DNA of 64,000 bases from an uncultured Muribaculaceae bacterium (GCA_910588035.1 CAJUPY010000013.1:5301-69300); one strand, 5' to 3'. Counted from the stretch's first letter, positions 25,861 through 35,125 are shown. Made by a program: numbers and translations. The notes: generated by a model from the sequence alone, not told the origin.

Positions 25861-26499
25861 TCAGTCTTCAAGACAAGGCACAAACAGCATTTTTGCTGAA
25901 GGGAAATGACGGTCGAGATATCTCTTGACAAAGCCACGGGTGTCATCGGCAATCGTCTTATCGGAATCAAGATGCTCGCTGTAAAGCAGGTATGGCACCT
26001 CTATGTCACGTGCGGCAAGAGCCTCAAGCGAAAGAACCGTGTGGTTGATCGAACCGAGTTTTCCATTTGTCACAAGGGCAACCGGCAATTTACGTGTCGC
26101 GATATAGTCTATGGTGAATATGTCGTCGGTCACCGGAACCATCAATCCGCCGGCTCCTTCGATCAGAACCACATCAAAACGTGACGCAAGAATTTCAGAC
26201 GAGCGGTCGACAAGCGACAGATCGATATCGCGGTTGTCAATACGGGCAGCCAGCTGAGCCGACGCCGGATAACTGAATATTATCGGAGCAGTCGTGAAAT
26301 CTCTGTCCACATCAAGCAGGCCGACCCCCGTGAGCTGACGGTGTTTGACAATGTCTTCAGAATAACCGGTGTTGCCGGTTTGAATGAATTTCTGCGTTAT
26401 AACCGTCTTTCCCTCGTTCATCAATTGTTTTGCGAGCCATGCCGTCGCATAGGTCTTGCCCGCGTCGGTATCGATTCCGGTTACAAAAATCTTGTTCAT
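25861..26499 (-). CDS. bioD: Dethiobiotin synthase
   Basis: This 212-residue enzyme closes the ureido ring of dethiobiotin from 7,8-diaminononanoate, CO2 and ATP. The P-loop is FVTGIDTDAGKTYATAWLA at the N-terminus. The segments QKFIQTGN and LIEGAGGLMVPVTDD are also diagnostic. It is the last gene of the biotin operon here and overlaps bioGC by 4 bases (ATGA). bioB, which completes the pathway, is not in the window. Confidence 0.96.
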   Translation of the reverse strand: MNKIFVTGIDTDAGKTYATAWLAKQLMNEGKTVITQKFIQTGNTGYSEDIVKHRQLTGVGLLDVDRDFTTAPIIFSYPASAQLAARIDNRDIDLSLVDRSSEILASRFDVVLIEGAGGLMVPVTDDIFTIDYIATRKLPVALVTNGKLGSINHTVLSLEALAARDIEVPYLLYSEHLDSDKTIADDTRGFVKRYLDRHFPSAKMLFVPCLED

Positions 26500-27869
26500 C
26501 GTTTTTTTCTTAATACAATATAAAATATGTTGTAGGTCAATCGTGGATTTCTGTCAAGCGTCTCCAACATCCGGCGGGTGTCAGCATAACCTTTGGCGGG
26601 TCCGACAGCATTTACCCCGGTCTGCTTGATGTGTCTGAAGACCTCGCGTCCATTCCTGAACCCGATGGTCTCGCTTCCGGTATGACAATCAACCACTTCA
26701 AGACCCTGTGGAAGAAGCCCCAAGATCTCTTCGACAGACGGAAACAGCAGGGAGCGTCCCGAGACACTTTGCAACTCTGCAAAAGTGCCGGGCAAGAATG
26801 TCGAGAATGCCGCGATACCGTCAGAAACGAGTACTTTGGCCACATTGTTGAAAAAACGCTTCAAATCACTGAACCATTGAATTGTCGATGATGAAACGAC
26901 AGCGTCAAACGACTCAGAGCTCAGCCGGTCAATCACCTGCTCGGCGTCGCCGCAAACGATTGTTCCCGGGTAAGCAATACCCTTCTTCCGGAAAACTTCA
27001 GAAAGTGTCACACTGTCGGCAAGGTCAATGGCAATTGATCCGGCAGCCGGATTTTCCGACGCATAGAGCCGTGTGAGGAAGCCTGTGCCCGACCCGACCT
27101 CAACGATGCGCCTGCCTGAGAAATCGAAATGATGTCTGACCATTTCATACAGCCGTCCCGCAATATCGCGCTGCACCAGTGCGTTTGCCTCATATGAGTC
27201 GGCATTATCTGAAAAACGGCGTGCTATGAGCCGTTTATCTACAATGTCATTGTCTATGATCGACTGAAAATCGGGTAAATGATCTTTCTGATCTTTGACA
27301 ATCCGACATCTGCCGCGCCAACAAGCCTCTTGATTTACCGACGGTATGATCTTATCGTCGGTAGCGATGTGGGCCGTCTGCCAACGTGGAGACACCTCCT
27401 GTTCCGGCACCGAGCCAAATTTCTCAAGCTCAGCCTGAAGGTCTCCAAGATCACGGCATGGCATAGCCCGGTCAGGAGTAAAACCGGTGCGGGCGTAGAA
27501 TTTCCCGAGATTCGACCTGTCAAGACATCTGAGTGTCATACCATAGGCAATCTTAGGTATCCCCCTCTTGTTATCGACCGGATTAACCGTGCCGTTCACG
27601 GCGATACACTGTTCTTCTGCCGATGTCAGCAAACGGTTTGCCACCGAGACACCAAACGACCACGCTATGACCGAAACCTCGTCATAGGGGCTGATGACAT
27701 TCCTGTATGTTTCTGAATCGTCGTCAATGTCACCGTAGCCGTAGAACACGACTATATCAAACCCGTCGCGTCTGAGATTCACAAAGGGCTTCTCATCCAT
27801 AGCCCAGCCAAGAAAGAGAGCAATCAGACGCCGGTTCGCGTGATCGCATGTGATGAACGAATATCTCAT
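26496..27869 (-). CDS. BioG-BioC fusion: pimeloyl-ACP methyl ester esterase and malonyl-ACP O-methyltransferase
   Basis: This 457-residue protein joins two biotin enzymes. Residues 1-205 are a BioG (DUF452) alpha/beta hydrolase with LFLGWAMDEKPF and nucleophile elbow IAWSFGVSVA (S71). Residues 211-457 are BioC, starting DKRLIARRFSDNADSYEANA, with the SAM-binding motif IVEVGSGTGFL at about 255 and VVSSSTIQWF. BioC methylates malonyl-ACP so that fatty acid synthesis builds methyl pimeloyl-ACP; BioG removes the methyl group at the end. Opening and closing steps thus share one chain. It overlaps both bioF and bioD by 4 bases, so translation of the four genes is coupled. Confidence 0.92.
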   Translation of the reverse strand: MRYSFITCDHANRRLIALFLGWAMDEKPFVNLRRDGFDIVVFYGYGDIDDDSETYRNVISPYDEVSVIAWSFGVSVANRLLTSAEEQCIAVNGTVNPVDNKRGIPKIAYGMTLRCLDRSNLGKFYARTGFTPDRAMPCRDLGDLQAELEKFGSVPEQEVSPRWQTAHIATDDKIIPSVNQEACWRGRCRIVKDQKDHLPDFQSIIDNDIVDKRLIARRFSDNADSYEANALVQRDIAGRLYEMVRHHFDFSGRRIVEVGSGTGFLTRLYASENPAAGSIAIDLADSVTLSEVFRKKGIAYPGTIVCGDAEQVIDRLSSESFDAVVSSSTIQWFSDLKRFFNNVAKVLVSDGIAAFSTFLPGTFAELQSVSGRSLLFPSVEEILGLLPQGLEVVDCHTGSETIGFRNGREVFRHIKQTGVNAVGPAKGYADTRRMLETLDRNPRLTYNIFYIVLRKKR

Positions 27870-28996
27870 TGCGAAACTTTTTTTAATGCCATCGACAGCT
27901 TGTCGAGATCTTCATCGGTCATAGACGCGCTGAGGCTGAACCGCAACCGTTCAGTTCCCGCCGGAACGGTAGGAGTTCTGATCGGCAAGACTACAAAACC
28001 TTCATCTCTGAGCTTTCCCGACATTTCGACCGCTTTCACCGCATCGCCCGTGATCAATCCCTGAATGTGGCTCTCTGCGGTGGGTGCCTGTCGTGTAGCG
28101 GTTAAAATACGGTAAAGTTTTTTTGACATAACGTGGAGCCTCTCTCGCTCGGCATCGGCCTTAAGCATCTCTTCAACCATGAGCCGTGTCCACCGACACT
28201 GCAACGGGGAGATCGAAGTGGAGAAGATCAGTGACCGCGAACTGTTGATGAGCCATTGTCTGATAGTGGCTGAAGTCACTGCAAACGCGCCGTAAGAGGC
28301 GAGTGCCTTGCCAAACGTTCCGACTACGACGTCAAACGCACCCGGATCAGATGTCGCCATTGTCAGACCGAGACCTTTCGGACCGAGCACACCGAACGCG
28401 TGAGCCTCATCGACATAAAGCATGACACGGCTGTTCTTTCGTTTCAATGCAATCAACCTTTCAAGATCAGCCCTGTCACCGTCCATACTGTAGACACTCT
28501 CGACAATTACCAGAATGCGGTTTACGCTACATGGGGCACCCTCGATCATTCGCTCAAGCTCATCGAAATCATTGTGCCGGAACCGCTGGAACCGGGCACG
28601 CGACAAAATCATGCCGTCAATGATGCTGGCATGGACAAGCTTATCGGCGATTATCAGAGTTGAGCGGTCGGCGATAGCAGACACGATTCCGGTGTTGGCA
28701 TGGTAACCGCTGTTGAACAGCAGACACGACCGCCCTTCGCCATAAAGCGAGGAGAGCATCTCTTCAAGTTCGCCATATTCGGTCTGTGTCGCAGCCAACA
28801 GCCGTGAGGCCGACGATGTCATCGGCAGGTCGAGCAGACCGGGGTCGGCCGTCAGATATTGCCTGAGCCTGCGGCTACCGAAGCCGAGATAGTCGTTGGT
28901 CGAGAAATCGAGCAGATGCGAATCGCAACGATCTGAGGGAATGGCTCTCAGATTACCTTCTGAAGCCAGACGCAGCAAGACTTCATTGAAGTTCAT
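27866..28996 (-). CDS. bioF: 8-amino-7-oxononanoate synthase
   Basis: This 376-residue PLP enzyme of the alpha-oxoamine synthase family condenses pimeloyl-ACP with L-alanine. Its features include DFSTNDYLGFGSR, ESVYSMDGDRADLERL, DEAHAFGVLGPKGLG and the PLP-lysine segment VVGTFGKALASYG. The start at 28996 gives the MNFNEVLLRLASEGNL N-terminus and an ATGA overlap with bioA; the open frame continues into bioA but without homology. It belongs to the bioA-bioF-bioGC-bioD operon. Confidence 0.95.
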   Translation of the reverse strand: MNFNEVLLRLASEGNLRAIPSDRCDSHLLDFSTNDYLGFGSRRLRQYLTADPGLLDLPMTSSASRLLAATQTEYGELEEMLSSLYGEGRSCLLFNSGYHANTGIVSAIADRSTLIIADKLVHASIIDGMILSRARFQRFRHNDFDELERMIEGAPCSVNRILVIVESVYSMDGDRADLERLIALKRKNSRVMLYVDEAHAFGVLGPKGLGLTMATSDPGAFDVVVGTFGKALASYGAFAVTSATIRQWLINSSRSLIFSTSISPLQCRWTRLMVEEMLKADAERERLHVMSKKLYRILTATRQAPTAESHIQGLITGDAVKAVEMSGKLRDEGFVVLPIRTPTVPAGTERLRFSLSASMTDEDLDKLSMALKKVSQ

Positions 28997-30306
28997 AGCG
29001 TTTCTTTGATTATCGAAATCATCTGCCGGCACAGAGTGCGCAGATCTTCGTCGTCGATCACATAGGGCGGCATGATGTAGACATTGCGTCCGAACGGCCT
29101 GATCCAGACGCCCCGTTTGACACACTCGACCTGGAATGTCGCGACATTGACATTCTCTTTCATCTCGACAACACCTATCGAACCGAGAATCCTGACGTCG
29201 GCCACACTGTCGAGACCGCGTGCCGCGGCGAGTTCTTCGGTCATTATTGCCGAAATATGCGCGATCTTGCTTTCCATGTCCTCCTCTTCCAGAATCTTTA
29301 TCGACTCGACAGCGACAGCACAAGCGAGCGGATTACCCATGAACGTAGGCCCATGCATCATCACTCCGGCCTCACCTCGGGAAATCGTGTCGGCGACATC
29401 TTTGGTCGTCAGAACGGCACTGCTTGTCATGTATCCGGCTGTCAGACCTTTACCGATACACATGATGTCGGGTTCCACTCCGGCGTGTTCCCATGCGAAC
29501 CGCTTGCCTGTGCGCCAGAATCCGGTAGCAATCTCATCAAAAATCAGATATATGCCATATTTGTCACACAAACGACGCGCCTGTCTGAGATACTCAGGGT
29601 GATAGAACCACATGCCGCCCGCACCCTGAACGACCGGTTCAAGAATCATGGCGGCGATTTGCGATGCATTTTCCCTGAGACAATCCTCAAGGGGCTTCAT
29701 CTCACTGTCGCTCCACTCTCCGCCGAACGGAACCGAAGGCTGGGGTACGAAATATCTCACCGGAAGAGCCGATCCGAATGCCCCGTGCATTCCCGTTACC
29801 GGATCGCAGACACTCATCGCATTCCAGGTGTCGCCGTGATATCCCGAGCGAATCGTGACAAAGTTGGTCTTATCGTGAGACCCCGATCTGGAGACCGCGG
29901 CCTGAACAGCCATTTTCATCGCCACCTCGACGGCTACCGAACCTGAATCGGCATAGAAGATGTTGTTCATTGACGGAGGTGCTATCGAGAGCAGTTTCTT
30001 GCCAAGTTCTATGGCCGGTTCATGGGTCAGACCGCCAAACATCACATGGCTCATTTTCTTGAGCTGACTTTCAATCGCCTTGTTGATGCGCCGGTTGTTG
30101 TAGCCGTGGATCACAGCCCACCACGACGACATGCCGTCAATCAGTTTTGTTCCGTCGGCAAGATAGAGATTCACACCCTCGGCATGATCCACTTTATAGG
30201 TTGGCAAAGGGTCAATGGTAGATGTATAGGGATGCCACAGATGATCACGGTCCCATTGGTCGTGGTTCAACACGGCGTTTTTTATCGTTGTATTATCGGC
30301 TTGCAT
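28993..30306 (-). CDS. bioA: Adenosylmethionine-8-amino-7-oxononanoate aminotransferase
   Basis: This 437-residue class III aminotransferase uses S-adenosylmethionine as amino donor to make 7,8-diaminononanoate. It has the BioA-specific HLWHPYTSTIDPLPTYKV, GMSSWWAVIHGYNN, LIFDEIATGFWRTGK and the PLP-lysine region DIMCIGKGLTAGYM. The start at 30306 (MQADNTT) is chosen because a -7 box, TACTTTTG on the minus strand (30326-30333), lies 20 bases upstream, inside the longer open frame. It is the first gene of the biotin operon. No BirA operator was identified. Confidence 0.96.
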   Translation of the reverse strand: MQADNTTIKNAVLNHDQWDRDHLWHPYTSTIDPLPTYKVDHAEGVNLYLADGTKLIDGMSSWWAVIHGYNNRRINKAIESQLKKMSHVMFGGLTHEPAIELGKKLLSIAPPSMNNIFYADSGSVAVEVAMKMAVQAAVSRSGSHDKTNFVTIRSGYHGDTWNAMSVCDPVTGMHGAFGSALPVRYFVPQPSVPFGGEWSDSEMKPLEDCLRENASQIAAMILEPVVQGAGGMWFYHPEYLRQARRLCDKYGIYLIFDEIATGFWRTGKRFAWEHAGVEPDIMCIGKGLTAGYMTSSAVLTTKDVADTISRGEAGVMMHGPTFMGNPLACAVAVESIKILEEEDMESKIAHISAIMTEELAAARGLDSVADVRILGSIGVVEMKENVNVATFQVECVKRGVWIRPFGRNVYIMPPYVIDDEDLRTLCRQMISIIKETL

Positions 30307-30325
30307 ATCCAAAATTTTTCGAATA

Positions 30326-30333
30326 CAAAAGTA
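30326..30333 (-). promoter_or_regulatory. -7 promoter box of the biotin operon
   Basis: TACTTTTG on the minus strand matches TAnnTTTG and sits just upstream of the chosen bioA start. A -33 element is not clear. Confidence 0.5.
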
Positions 30334-30351
30334 ACGAAAAATCATGAATAA

Positions 30352-30927
30352 TCATTTTACTTTGTCGGGATTTCGTGCGATGAACTCTTTCCATGACTTG
30401 GCCGACGAACCCGAAGGCTGCGGGCGCGAGGATTCATAGAAGTGACACAGGGCGGCACCAAGTGCGTCGGTGGCGTCAAGCTGTGGCAGAATCGATTCAG
30501 ACGGAATCGTCAGAATTCGTCTCAACATTTCGCACACCTGCTCTTTAGAGGCGGCACCATTGCCTGTTATGGCCATTTTGATCTTTCTCGGCTCATATTC
30601 GACTATCGGCACATCACGCGACAGAGCGGCGGCCATAGCAACACCCTGGGCACGTCCGAGTTTTAGCATCGACTGCACGTTTTTTCCGAAAAAGGGTGCC
30701 TCGATCGCCATTTCATCAGGCAAATATTGCTCTACGAGCCCCTGAACCCGTTCATAGATGCGACGGAGCCTCATGTAATGGTCACCGATCTTGGAAAGCT
30801 GTATCACCCCCATGGCAATCATTGACGGACGTTTGCCTTTGACGCCGAGAATGCCATAGCCCATCACATTCGTTCCCGGGTCGATGCCTATGATGATGCG
30901 GTCCCACTCCTTAAGTTGTCCGCTCAC
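30352..30927 (-). CDS. ruvC: Holliday junction endonuclease RuvC
   Basis: This 191-residue RNase H-fold nuclease cuts Holliday junctions symmetrically in recombinational repair. The acidic residues are in place: Asp in IIGIDPGTNVMGYG, Glu in MAIEAPFFGKNVQS, and the C-terminal pair in DATDALGAALCHFY. There is a C-terminal extension rich in Ser and Pro. The gene overlaps the upstream DUF4286 gene by 4 bases, an arrangement common in Bacteroidales. Downstream lies the promoter region of bioA. Confidence 0.96.
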   Translation of the reverse strand: MSGQLKEWDRIIIGIDPGTNVMGYGILGVKGKRPSMIAMGVIQLSKIGDHYMRLRRIYERVQGLVEQYLPDEMAIEAPFFGKNVQSMLKLGRAQGVAMAAALSRDVPIVEYEPRKIKMAITGNGAASKEQVCEMLRRILTIPSESILPQLDATDALGAALCHFYESSRPQPSGSSAKSWKEFIARNPDKVK

Positions 30928-31235
30928 TCGATCTCCTCCATATAAGTTGAGAAAAACACGACGCGTTGACCGAATCGCCGGCTCAGCATCTCTCTCATCC
31001 GCGCACCCTCGTTGTCGTGCCAGTTGTTGGCCTTGTCGAGATCGCCGCAGACAAGATGCAGAGCGAAACTCACTGTGCCGGGCTCGACAACTGTCATTAT
31101 TTTAGTCAGCAACGGCCGACCGAACACTCCGGACTGAAGTGCTGACGGAATGTAGGTTTCCTTGATCCAGGCAATAAAATCATTCTTGATCGTTTCATCC
31201 ATGTGAAACGAGGTGTTGAGTATATATGCAGGCAT
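30924..31235 (-). CDS. DUF4286 family protein
   Basis: This is a 103-residue cytoplasmic protein of the DUF4286 family, recognised from MPAYILNTSFHMDETIKNDF, PLLTKIMTVVEPGTVSFALH and FGQRVVFFSTYMEEI. Its fold is probably a ferredoxin-like dimeric barrel. Function is unknown. It is directly upstream of ruvC with an ATGA overlap, a conserved neighbourhood in Bacteroidales that hints at shared expression rather than a shared reaction. Confidence 0.85.
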   Translation of the reverse strand: MPAYILNTSFHMDETIKNDFIAWIKETYIPSALQSGVFGRPLLTKIMTVVEPGTVSFALHLVCGDLDKANNWHDNEGARMREMLSRRFGQRVVFFSTYMEEIE

Positions 31236-31253
31236 AATCTCTCTAATGAAATT

Positions 31254-31748
31254 TCAAAAAAACATATAGGCCAGACTGAAAATGCCGATGACGACCGAGG
31301 CTATGACCCAATTGCGTGCCGAGAGCGATTCACGCTCGGCCTGCTCATAAAGTCCGCGGTCATAGAGTTTGTTGACATTCAGTGCCTTCACGATAGCGAT
31401 GATTCCGGTGATCAGACTGCAAAAGACAACTGTGACGACAATTGCCTCGGCAAGATAGTTGTTTGGCCGAGGATACATCACTTGCCTACGAAAATCGTCT
31501 TGACGGGACGCCCTGATTCGTTCAGCCGCACGTTTCAGCATGCGTGAACAATATTCGTCATGGTCAAACGTGGGTGGAAGAGCGATTCTCGACAGTTCCT
31601 CAGTCACTTCGGGAATCTCTGACGCCTTTACCCATTGCGGCAGACCGGCATGCCACACCAGCGTGTCAGCGGTCACCCCGTTGGCTTTCAGCTCCCAGAT
31701 TTCAAAGGGACCGGCAGGTTGATCATTGCGTGCTACATAGTATTTCAT
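31254..31748 (-). CDS. GYF-like (DUF4339) and CD225/dispanin membrane protein
   Basis: This 164-residue protein has two parts. An N-terminal GYF_2/DUF4339 domain (about 1-55) carries YYVARNDQPAGPFEIWELKA, VTADTLVWHAGLPQWVKA. A C-terminal CD225-type membrane region has two hydrophobic segments (about 97-118 and 146-163) flanking the loop ALNVNKLYDRGLYEQAERES. GYF_2 domains are often attached to membrane modules in bacteria and probably bind proline-rich peptides. The stop overlaps nothing; its start overlaps the stop of the glycosyltransferase gene by 4 bases. It is the second dispanin-type protein in the window. Confidence 0.82.
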   Translation of the reverse strand: MKYYVARNDQPAGPFEIWELKANGVTADTLVWHAGLPQWVKASEIPEVTEELSRIALPPTFDHDEYCSRMLKRAAERIRASRQDDFRRQVMYPRPNNYLAEAIVVTVVFCSLITGIIAIVKALNVNKLYDRGLYEQAERESLSARNWVIASVVIGIFSLAYMFF

Positions 31749-32503
31749 AGTGCGTTTTTTGTTTTATTGCGATACCTGACAAACCTCGCCATAAATTTCA
31801 GATGTCTGAATATGGTCGGTAATGTACCATAGTAATAGCACATTATGCGGAATCTCTCCAACAGCGACTTGCGTCTGTTGGCGGTAGTGACACCCTCGCT
31901 AAGATAATCTATAAGTGTTTCATCGACATAGACGTTGCAGCCGGAGTGTTGCAGACAGATTATGCACCATTCATAGTCGGCCGAAAAGCGATATTCCGTA
32001 TTGAACAACGGTGCCAGCTCGCGTTTTGCGACAAAAGCCTGATGACACACGACCATTCCGTCGGCGAAACTCGACAACGTCAGTTTGTCGGGTGCCTTCA
32101 GATGACGGTCGGCGATCTTGCGGCGTGTCGAATCGACAATGTCGGTCTGCCCGTAAACGATTCCAGGCTCATTGTTCTCCTCTATCGCCCTCGCTATGTG
32201 CATCAGGGTGTCGGGAGAATGAAACGAATCTCCGGCATTCAGGAAGATGACATACCGGCCTGTGGCGAGATCAAGGCCCTTGTTCATCGCATCATACAGT
32301 CCGTTGTCGGGCTCGCTCAAAACCCTGGCGTTGCCGATCGCGGCCTCATTGACAATGGCGACCGTGTCATCTGTCGATGAGCCGTCGATGAGAAGATATT
32401 CGAAATCGGTGAATGTCTGCTCTCTGACACTTCGCAGAGTCGGACCTATCGTGGCCTCGGCATTATAGGTGACTGTGATTATGGAAAACAACGGGGTTGA
32501 CAT
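31745..32503 (-). CDS. Family 2 glycosyltransferase
   Basis: This 252-residue GT-A enzyme begins FSIITVTYNAEATIGPTLRS, with FEYLLIDGSSTDDTVAIV for nucleotide-sugar binding and FLNAGDSFHSPDTL near the metal site. It resembles WcaE-like transferases that act on exopolysaccharide or lipid-linked oligosaccharides at the inner face of the cytoplasmic membrane. The C-terminus has basic and aromatic residues (YYYGTLPTIFRHLKFMARFV) that may bind membrane. It is not within a visible polysaccharide cluster, so the acceptor is unknown. Confidence 0.9.
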   Translation of the reverse strand: MSTPLFSIITVTYNAEATIGPTLRSVREQTFTDFEYLLIDGSSTDDTVAIVNEAAIGNARVLSEPDNGLYDAMNKGLDLATGRYVIFLNAGDSFHSPDTLMHIARAIEENNEPGIVYGQTDIVDSTRRKIADRHLKAPDKLTLSSFADGMVVCHQAFVAKRELAPLFNTEYRFSADYEWCIICLQHSGCNVYVDETLIDYLSEGVTTANRRKSLLERFRIMCYYYGTLPTIFRHLKFMARFVRYRNKTKNAL

Positions 32504-32525
32504 GAAAACGGAGTATTATCGGTTT

Positions 32526-33218
32526 TTACTTCAGTCTGAACATGTAGCCCAGAGTGATTGTGATGCACATTCCGCGCGACGCGCTGAACACATCTTTTTT
32601 CTTTGCTGAAAATATATTGCCAAGACCATAATACAGTCGGCCCTCGAGTTTCAGACAGTGACGCCGGCGAATGATGCCCTCCACACCGAGTCCGGCACAG
32701 ATTCCGTAGTCAAACTTGTTTTTAATTTCCATTGACAATTGTTCTGTCATTCGGTTCTCTGTCGGAAAATCGGGTACTTCGTGTGGATTCATATAGTCGA
32801 AGTTGCTGCTGATCGAGTTGCCGATCATGTAGCAAATCTGCGGACCGAGATTGACAAAGCCTTTGAAATTGCGTCCGCCAAAAAAGATGTGGGTCATGAC
32901 AGGCAGTTCAATGTAGGTCAGTTTGCGGGAGTACTCAAGGGGCGATTCCTCAAACTTCTCCTGCCAGCCGCGTGTCGTTATGTTCAACTCGCCGAGCAAT
33001 CCGACATGGCGTTCCTCGGCATAACGCGCGGAAACACCCATCGTGATGCCCTGATACATTTTCTGTTTCACCGACGGAGTGAAAGAGATCTGCGACATTG
33101 AGCGTCCGGCGTGAAAACCTACATGGACATGCGACTCATAGTGGGTCTGCGCGACGGCTAACTGCACCGTCACCAATATCATCAGAATGAAGAACAGCGT
33201 TTTTTTCATCAGTCTCAA
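32526..33218 (-). CDS. PorT-like outer-membrane beta-barrel protein
   Basis: This 230-residue protein has a signal peptide (cleavage near AVAQTHYESH) and an eight-stranded barrel pattern of alternating hydrophobics, such as HVGFHAGRSMSQISFTP, YIELPVMTHIFFGG, GFVNLGPQICYMIGN and the final MCITITLGYMFRLK. This matches the PorT-family or OMP_b-brl type of Bacteroidetes. True PorT is a type IX secretion component, but the name is used widely for unrelated small barrels, so a T9SS role is not claimed. Its start overlaps the stop of the LysM/PBP1 gene by 4 bases; a second ATG 9 bases inside is also possible. Confidence 0.8.
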   Translation of the reverse strand: MRLMKKTLFFILMILVTVQLAVAQTHYESHVHVGFHAGRSMSQISFTPSVKQKMYQGITMGVSARYAEERHVGLLGELNITTRGWQEKFEESPLEYSRKLTYIELPVMTHIFFGGRNFKGFVNLGPQICYMIGNSISSNFDYMNPHEVPDFPTENRMTEQLSMEIKNKFDYGICAGLGVEGIIRRRHCLKLEGRLYYGLGNIFSAKKKDVFSASRGMCITITLGYMFRLK

Positions 33219-35125
33219 AGCTGTGTTTTCGTTGTAAGACCGTCGGATGAGAAACTGATGAAATAGAGATTGTCGTTGACAAGCCCTGAATTTTCGCCGG
33301 CTTTGACCAATGAGAATCCGCTTTGAACACCGTCATAATCCATCGAGCTGTCGGCAAAATCGCCGTCATTGTTTCTCAGCGATTTTATCAGGAAGACTGC
33401 TGTGTCATATCCGAGCATACCCTGGCTCGGAACAGCCTCAAGCATGTCGAGTCCGTAAGCCTTGCGATAGTCGGCCTCGATAGATTTTGCCAACGGCGAT
33501 TCACTCAAGCCGAAATAGCGGCTGTATATGACAGCGTCCAAAGAGTGGAGATGGTCGAGCTGGTCATTGCGGAATGTGATCCACTCGGGATATCCGAATA
33601 ATGCCACATTATCACGGTCGGTCACCGATTCCTTGAAATTCTTGAGTGCGGGAGCGATTTTGTTGAACTCGCCGCGAGAAGCCGAGACGGGCACGAACAC
33701 GTAGGCCGAGTCAACCATGTCGAGATCTTCAAGATTGTCACGTCCGAGAAAATTCTGGAATGTGATTTCCTTATATGCCACACCTTTTTCATCAAGCCTT
33801 TTGCGGAGCAATGTCGTGAACTCGATCTTGTCTGCGCTGCCATCGACTCTCGACAGAAAGACAGGAGTGAATCGCTCAAACTTTTTCATGAAGCCGTCGA
33901 TAGCTTTGTCATACATTCTCTCATGTGGTATATTTGCCTGAATGACTGCCTTGTCGGTTTTATACGACTCATCTTTGACAGCAAAGATGTTTAACAGCCA
34001 TGATTGTCTGTCAGCAGCCGATTGTGCCATCAGGGCCAACTGCTCTTCATTGTCAGGTCCTATGGCGACAGCGACCCCGTCCATTGAACCGTTTCCGAGA
34101 ATCGAGCGCACGGTGTCGGTCGAAGCGGCTGAATCAATGACCCTTATCTCAATCGGCGAACCTTCATGGCTCAAGGTCTCGGTGGCCAACAGAAATCCAC
34201 GGTAAAATTCAGTGTAGAGTTGTGTTGTCTTAGACTGCTCTTTTTGGTCGAGCATGAAAGGCAGAACTATCGCGATAGCCGGCACCGGAGCTGAGGGTTC
34301 TTCTCCGACAACCGCTTCGACAGGATCAGACACCGGCTCGGGAATCAGAGCAGTCTCTGCCGGCTCAGGTTCACAGACCTCTACAGCCACAGGCTTGCTC
34401 TCTGCCACTACCGGTTGGGCGGCAATGCTTTTACCTGCATCATCTGCCGGTTTCTCTTTGACAGCATGACCGATTTCACGTTCTGATCTGTCCAACGACA
34501 AATCCCGGGGAATCTTGATTGTCGTTCCTGCCGCATAGCGGTTCTTGTCGAGACCAGGATTGGCCGCCAGAATATCATCAACGGTCACCCCGTGGTCACG
34601 TGCTATTCGCGACAGTGTCTCACCTCGCGCGATCTCATGGATGGTATAGTTGTTGAGATCGGCCGCGCTGACCGTTGTCTGTACCGGAATTGTCTGCGGA
34701 ACCTTTATCAGCGGAATTGTAAGCACGAGATTCTTCACACCCTCGTTTGCCCTCGGATTGAACTCGATTATTTTGTCAACCGGAATATCGAACCTCTTTG
34801 CGACACCATAGATGCTCTCGCCACCCGACGGACGGTAGATTGTCGTGTAGTAGCCGTTGACTACCGTCGCATCGAGTTCTACCGGAAAGGTCAATACCTG
34901 ACCCGGTTGAAGCCCGTCGGCCGTCTGCGGATTGTATCTGGTTATGTCAGACCGTCTGATGCCTAATTTCTGAGCAAGATCATAAAAGCGGTCTTTCTTG
35001 GTCACTGTGTAGTAATAGTATGCCTTACCATTGATATGCTTCACCGGCAGATCGAGAGCCGGAGCCACAAACGAGCCAATGGCAAATGACAGTATGAGAA
35101 GGGCAACTGAGAGTATTCTGTTCAT
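33215..35125 (-). CDS. LysM-repeat protein with type 1 periplasmic-binding (LppC-like) domain
   Basis: This 636-residue protein has an N-terminal signal peptide and three LysM modules. The first (about 40-85) includes YYYYTVTKKDRFYDLAQKLG. The second (about 95-145) includes GESIYGVAKRFDIPVDKI. The third (about 160-215) includes GETLSRIARDHGVTVDDI. A Glu/Pro/Ala-rich linker follows, then a periplasmic-binding protein type 1 fold (about 280-636) with IAIVLPFMLDQKEQSKTTQL. LysM modules bind peptidoglycan, and the C-terminal domain resembles LpoA/LppC and amino-acid receptors. It is likely a periplasmic wall-associated protein; the ligand is unknown. The start at 35125 gives the clean signal MNRILSVALLILSF. 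Confidence 0.88.
   Translation of the reverse strand: MNRILSVALLILSFAIGSFVAPALDLPVKHINGKAYYYYTVTKKDRFYDLAQKLGIRRSDITRYNPQTADGLQPGQVLTFPVELDATVVNGYYTTIYRPSGGESIYGVAKRFDIPVDKIIEFNPRANEGVKNLVLTIPLIKVPQTIPVQTTVSAADLNNYTIHEIARGETLSRIARDHGVTVDDILAANPGLDKNRYAAGTTIKIPRDLSLDRSEREIGHAVKEKPADDAGKSIAAQPVVAESKPVAVEVCEPEPAETALIPEPVSDPVEAVVGEEPSAPVPAIAIVLPFMLDQKEQSKTTQLYTEFYRGFLLATETLSHEGSPIEIRVIDSAASTDTVRSILGNGSMDGVAVAIGPDNEEQLALMAQSAADRQSWLLNIFAVKDESYKTDKAVIQANIPHERMYDKAIDGFMKKFERFTPVFLSRVDGSADKIEFTTLLRKRLDEKGVAYKEITFQNFLGRDNLEDLDMVDSAYVFVPVSASRGEFNKIAPALKNFKESVTDRDNVALFGYPEWITFRNDQLDHLHSLDAVIYSRYFGLSESPLAKSIEADYRKAYGLDMLEAVPSQGMLGYDTAVFLIKSLRNNDGDFADSSMDYDGVQSGFSLVKAGENSGLVNDNLYFISFSSDGLTTKTQL

Noticed and set aside
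32526..33218. Type IX secretion component PorT
   Set aside because: The protein is a small barrel of PorT-like type, but no other T9SS gene is near, so a secretion role is not claimed.
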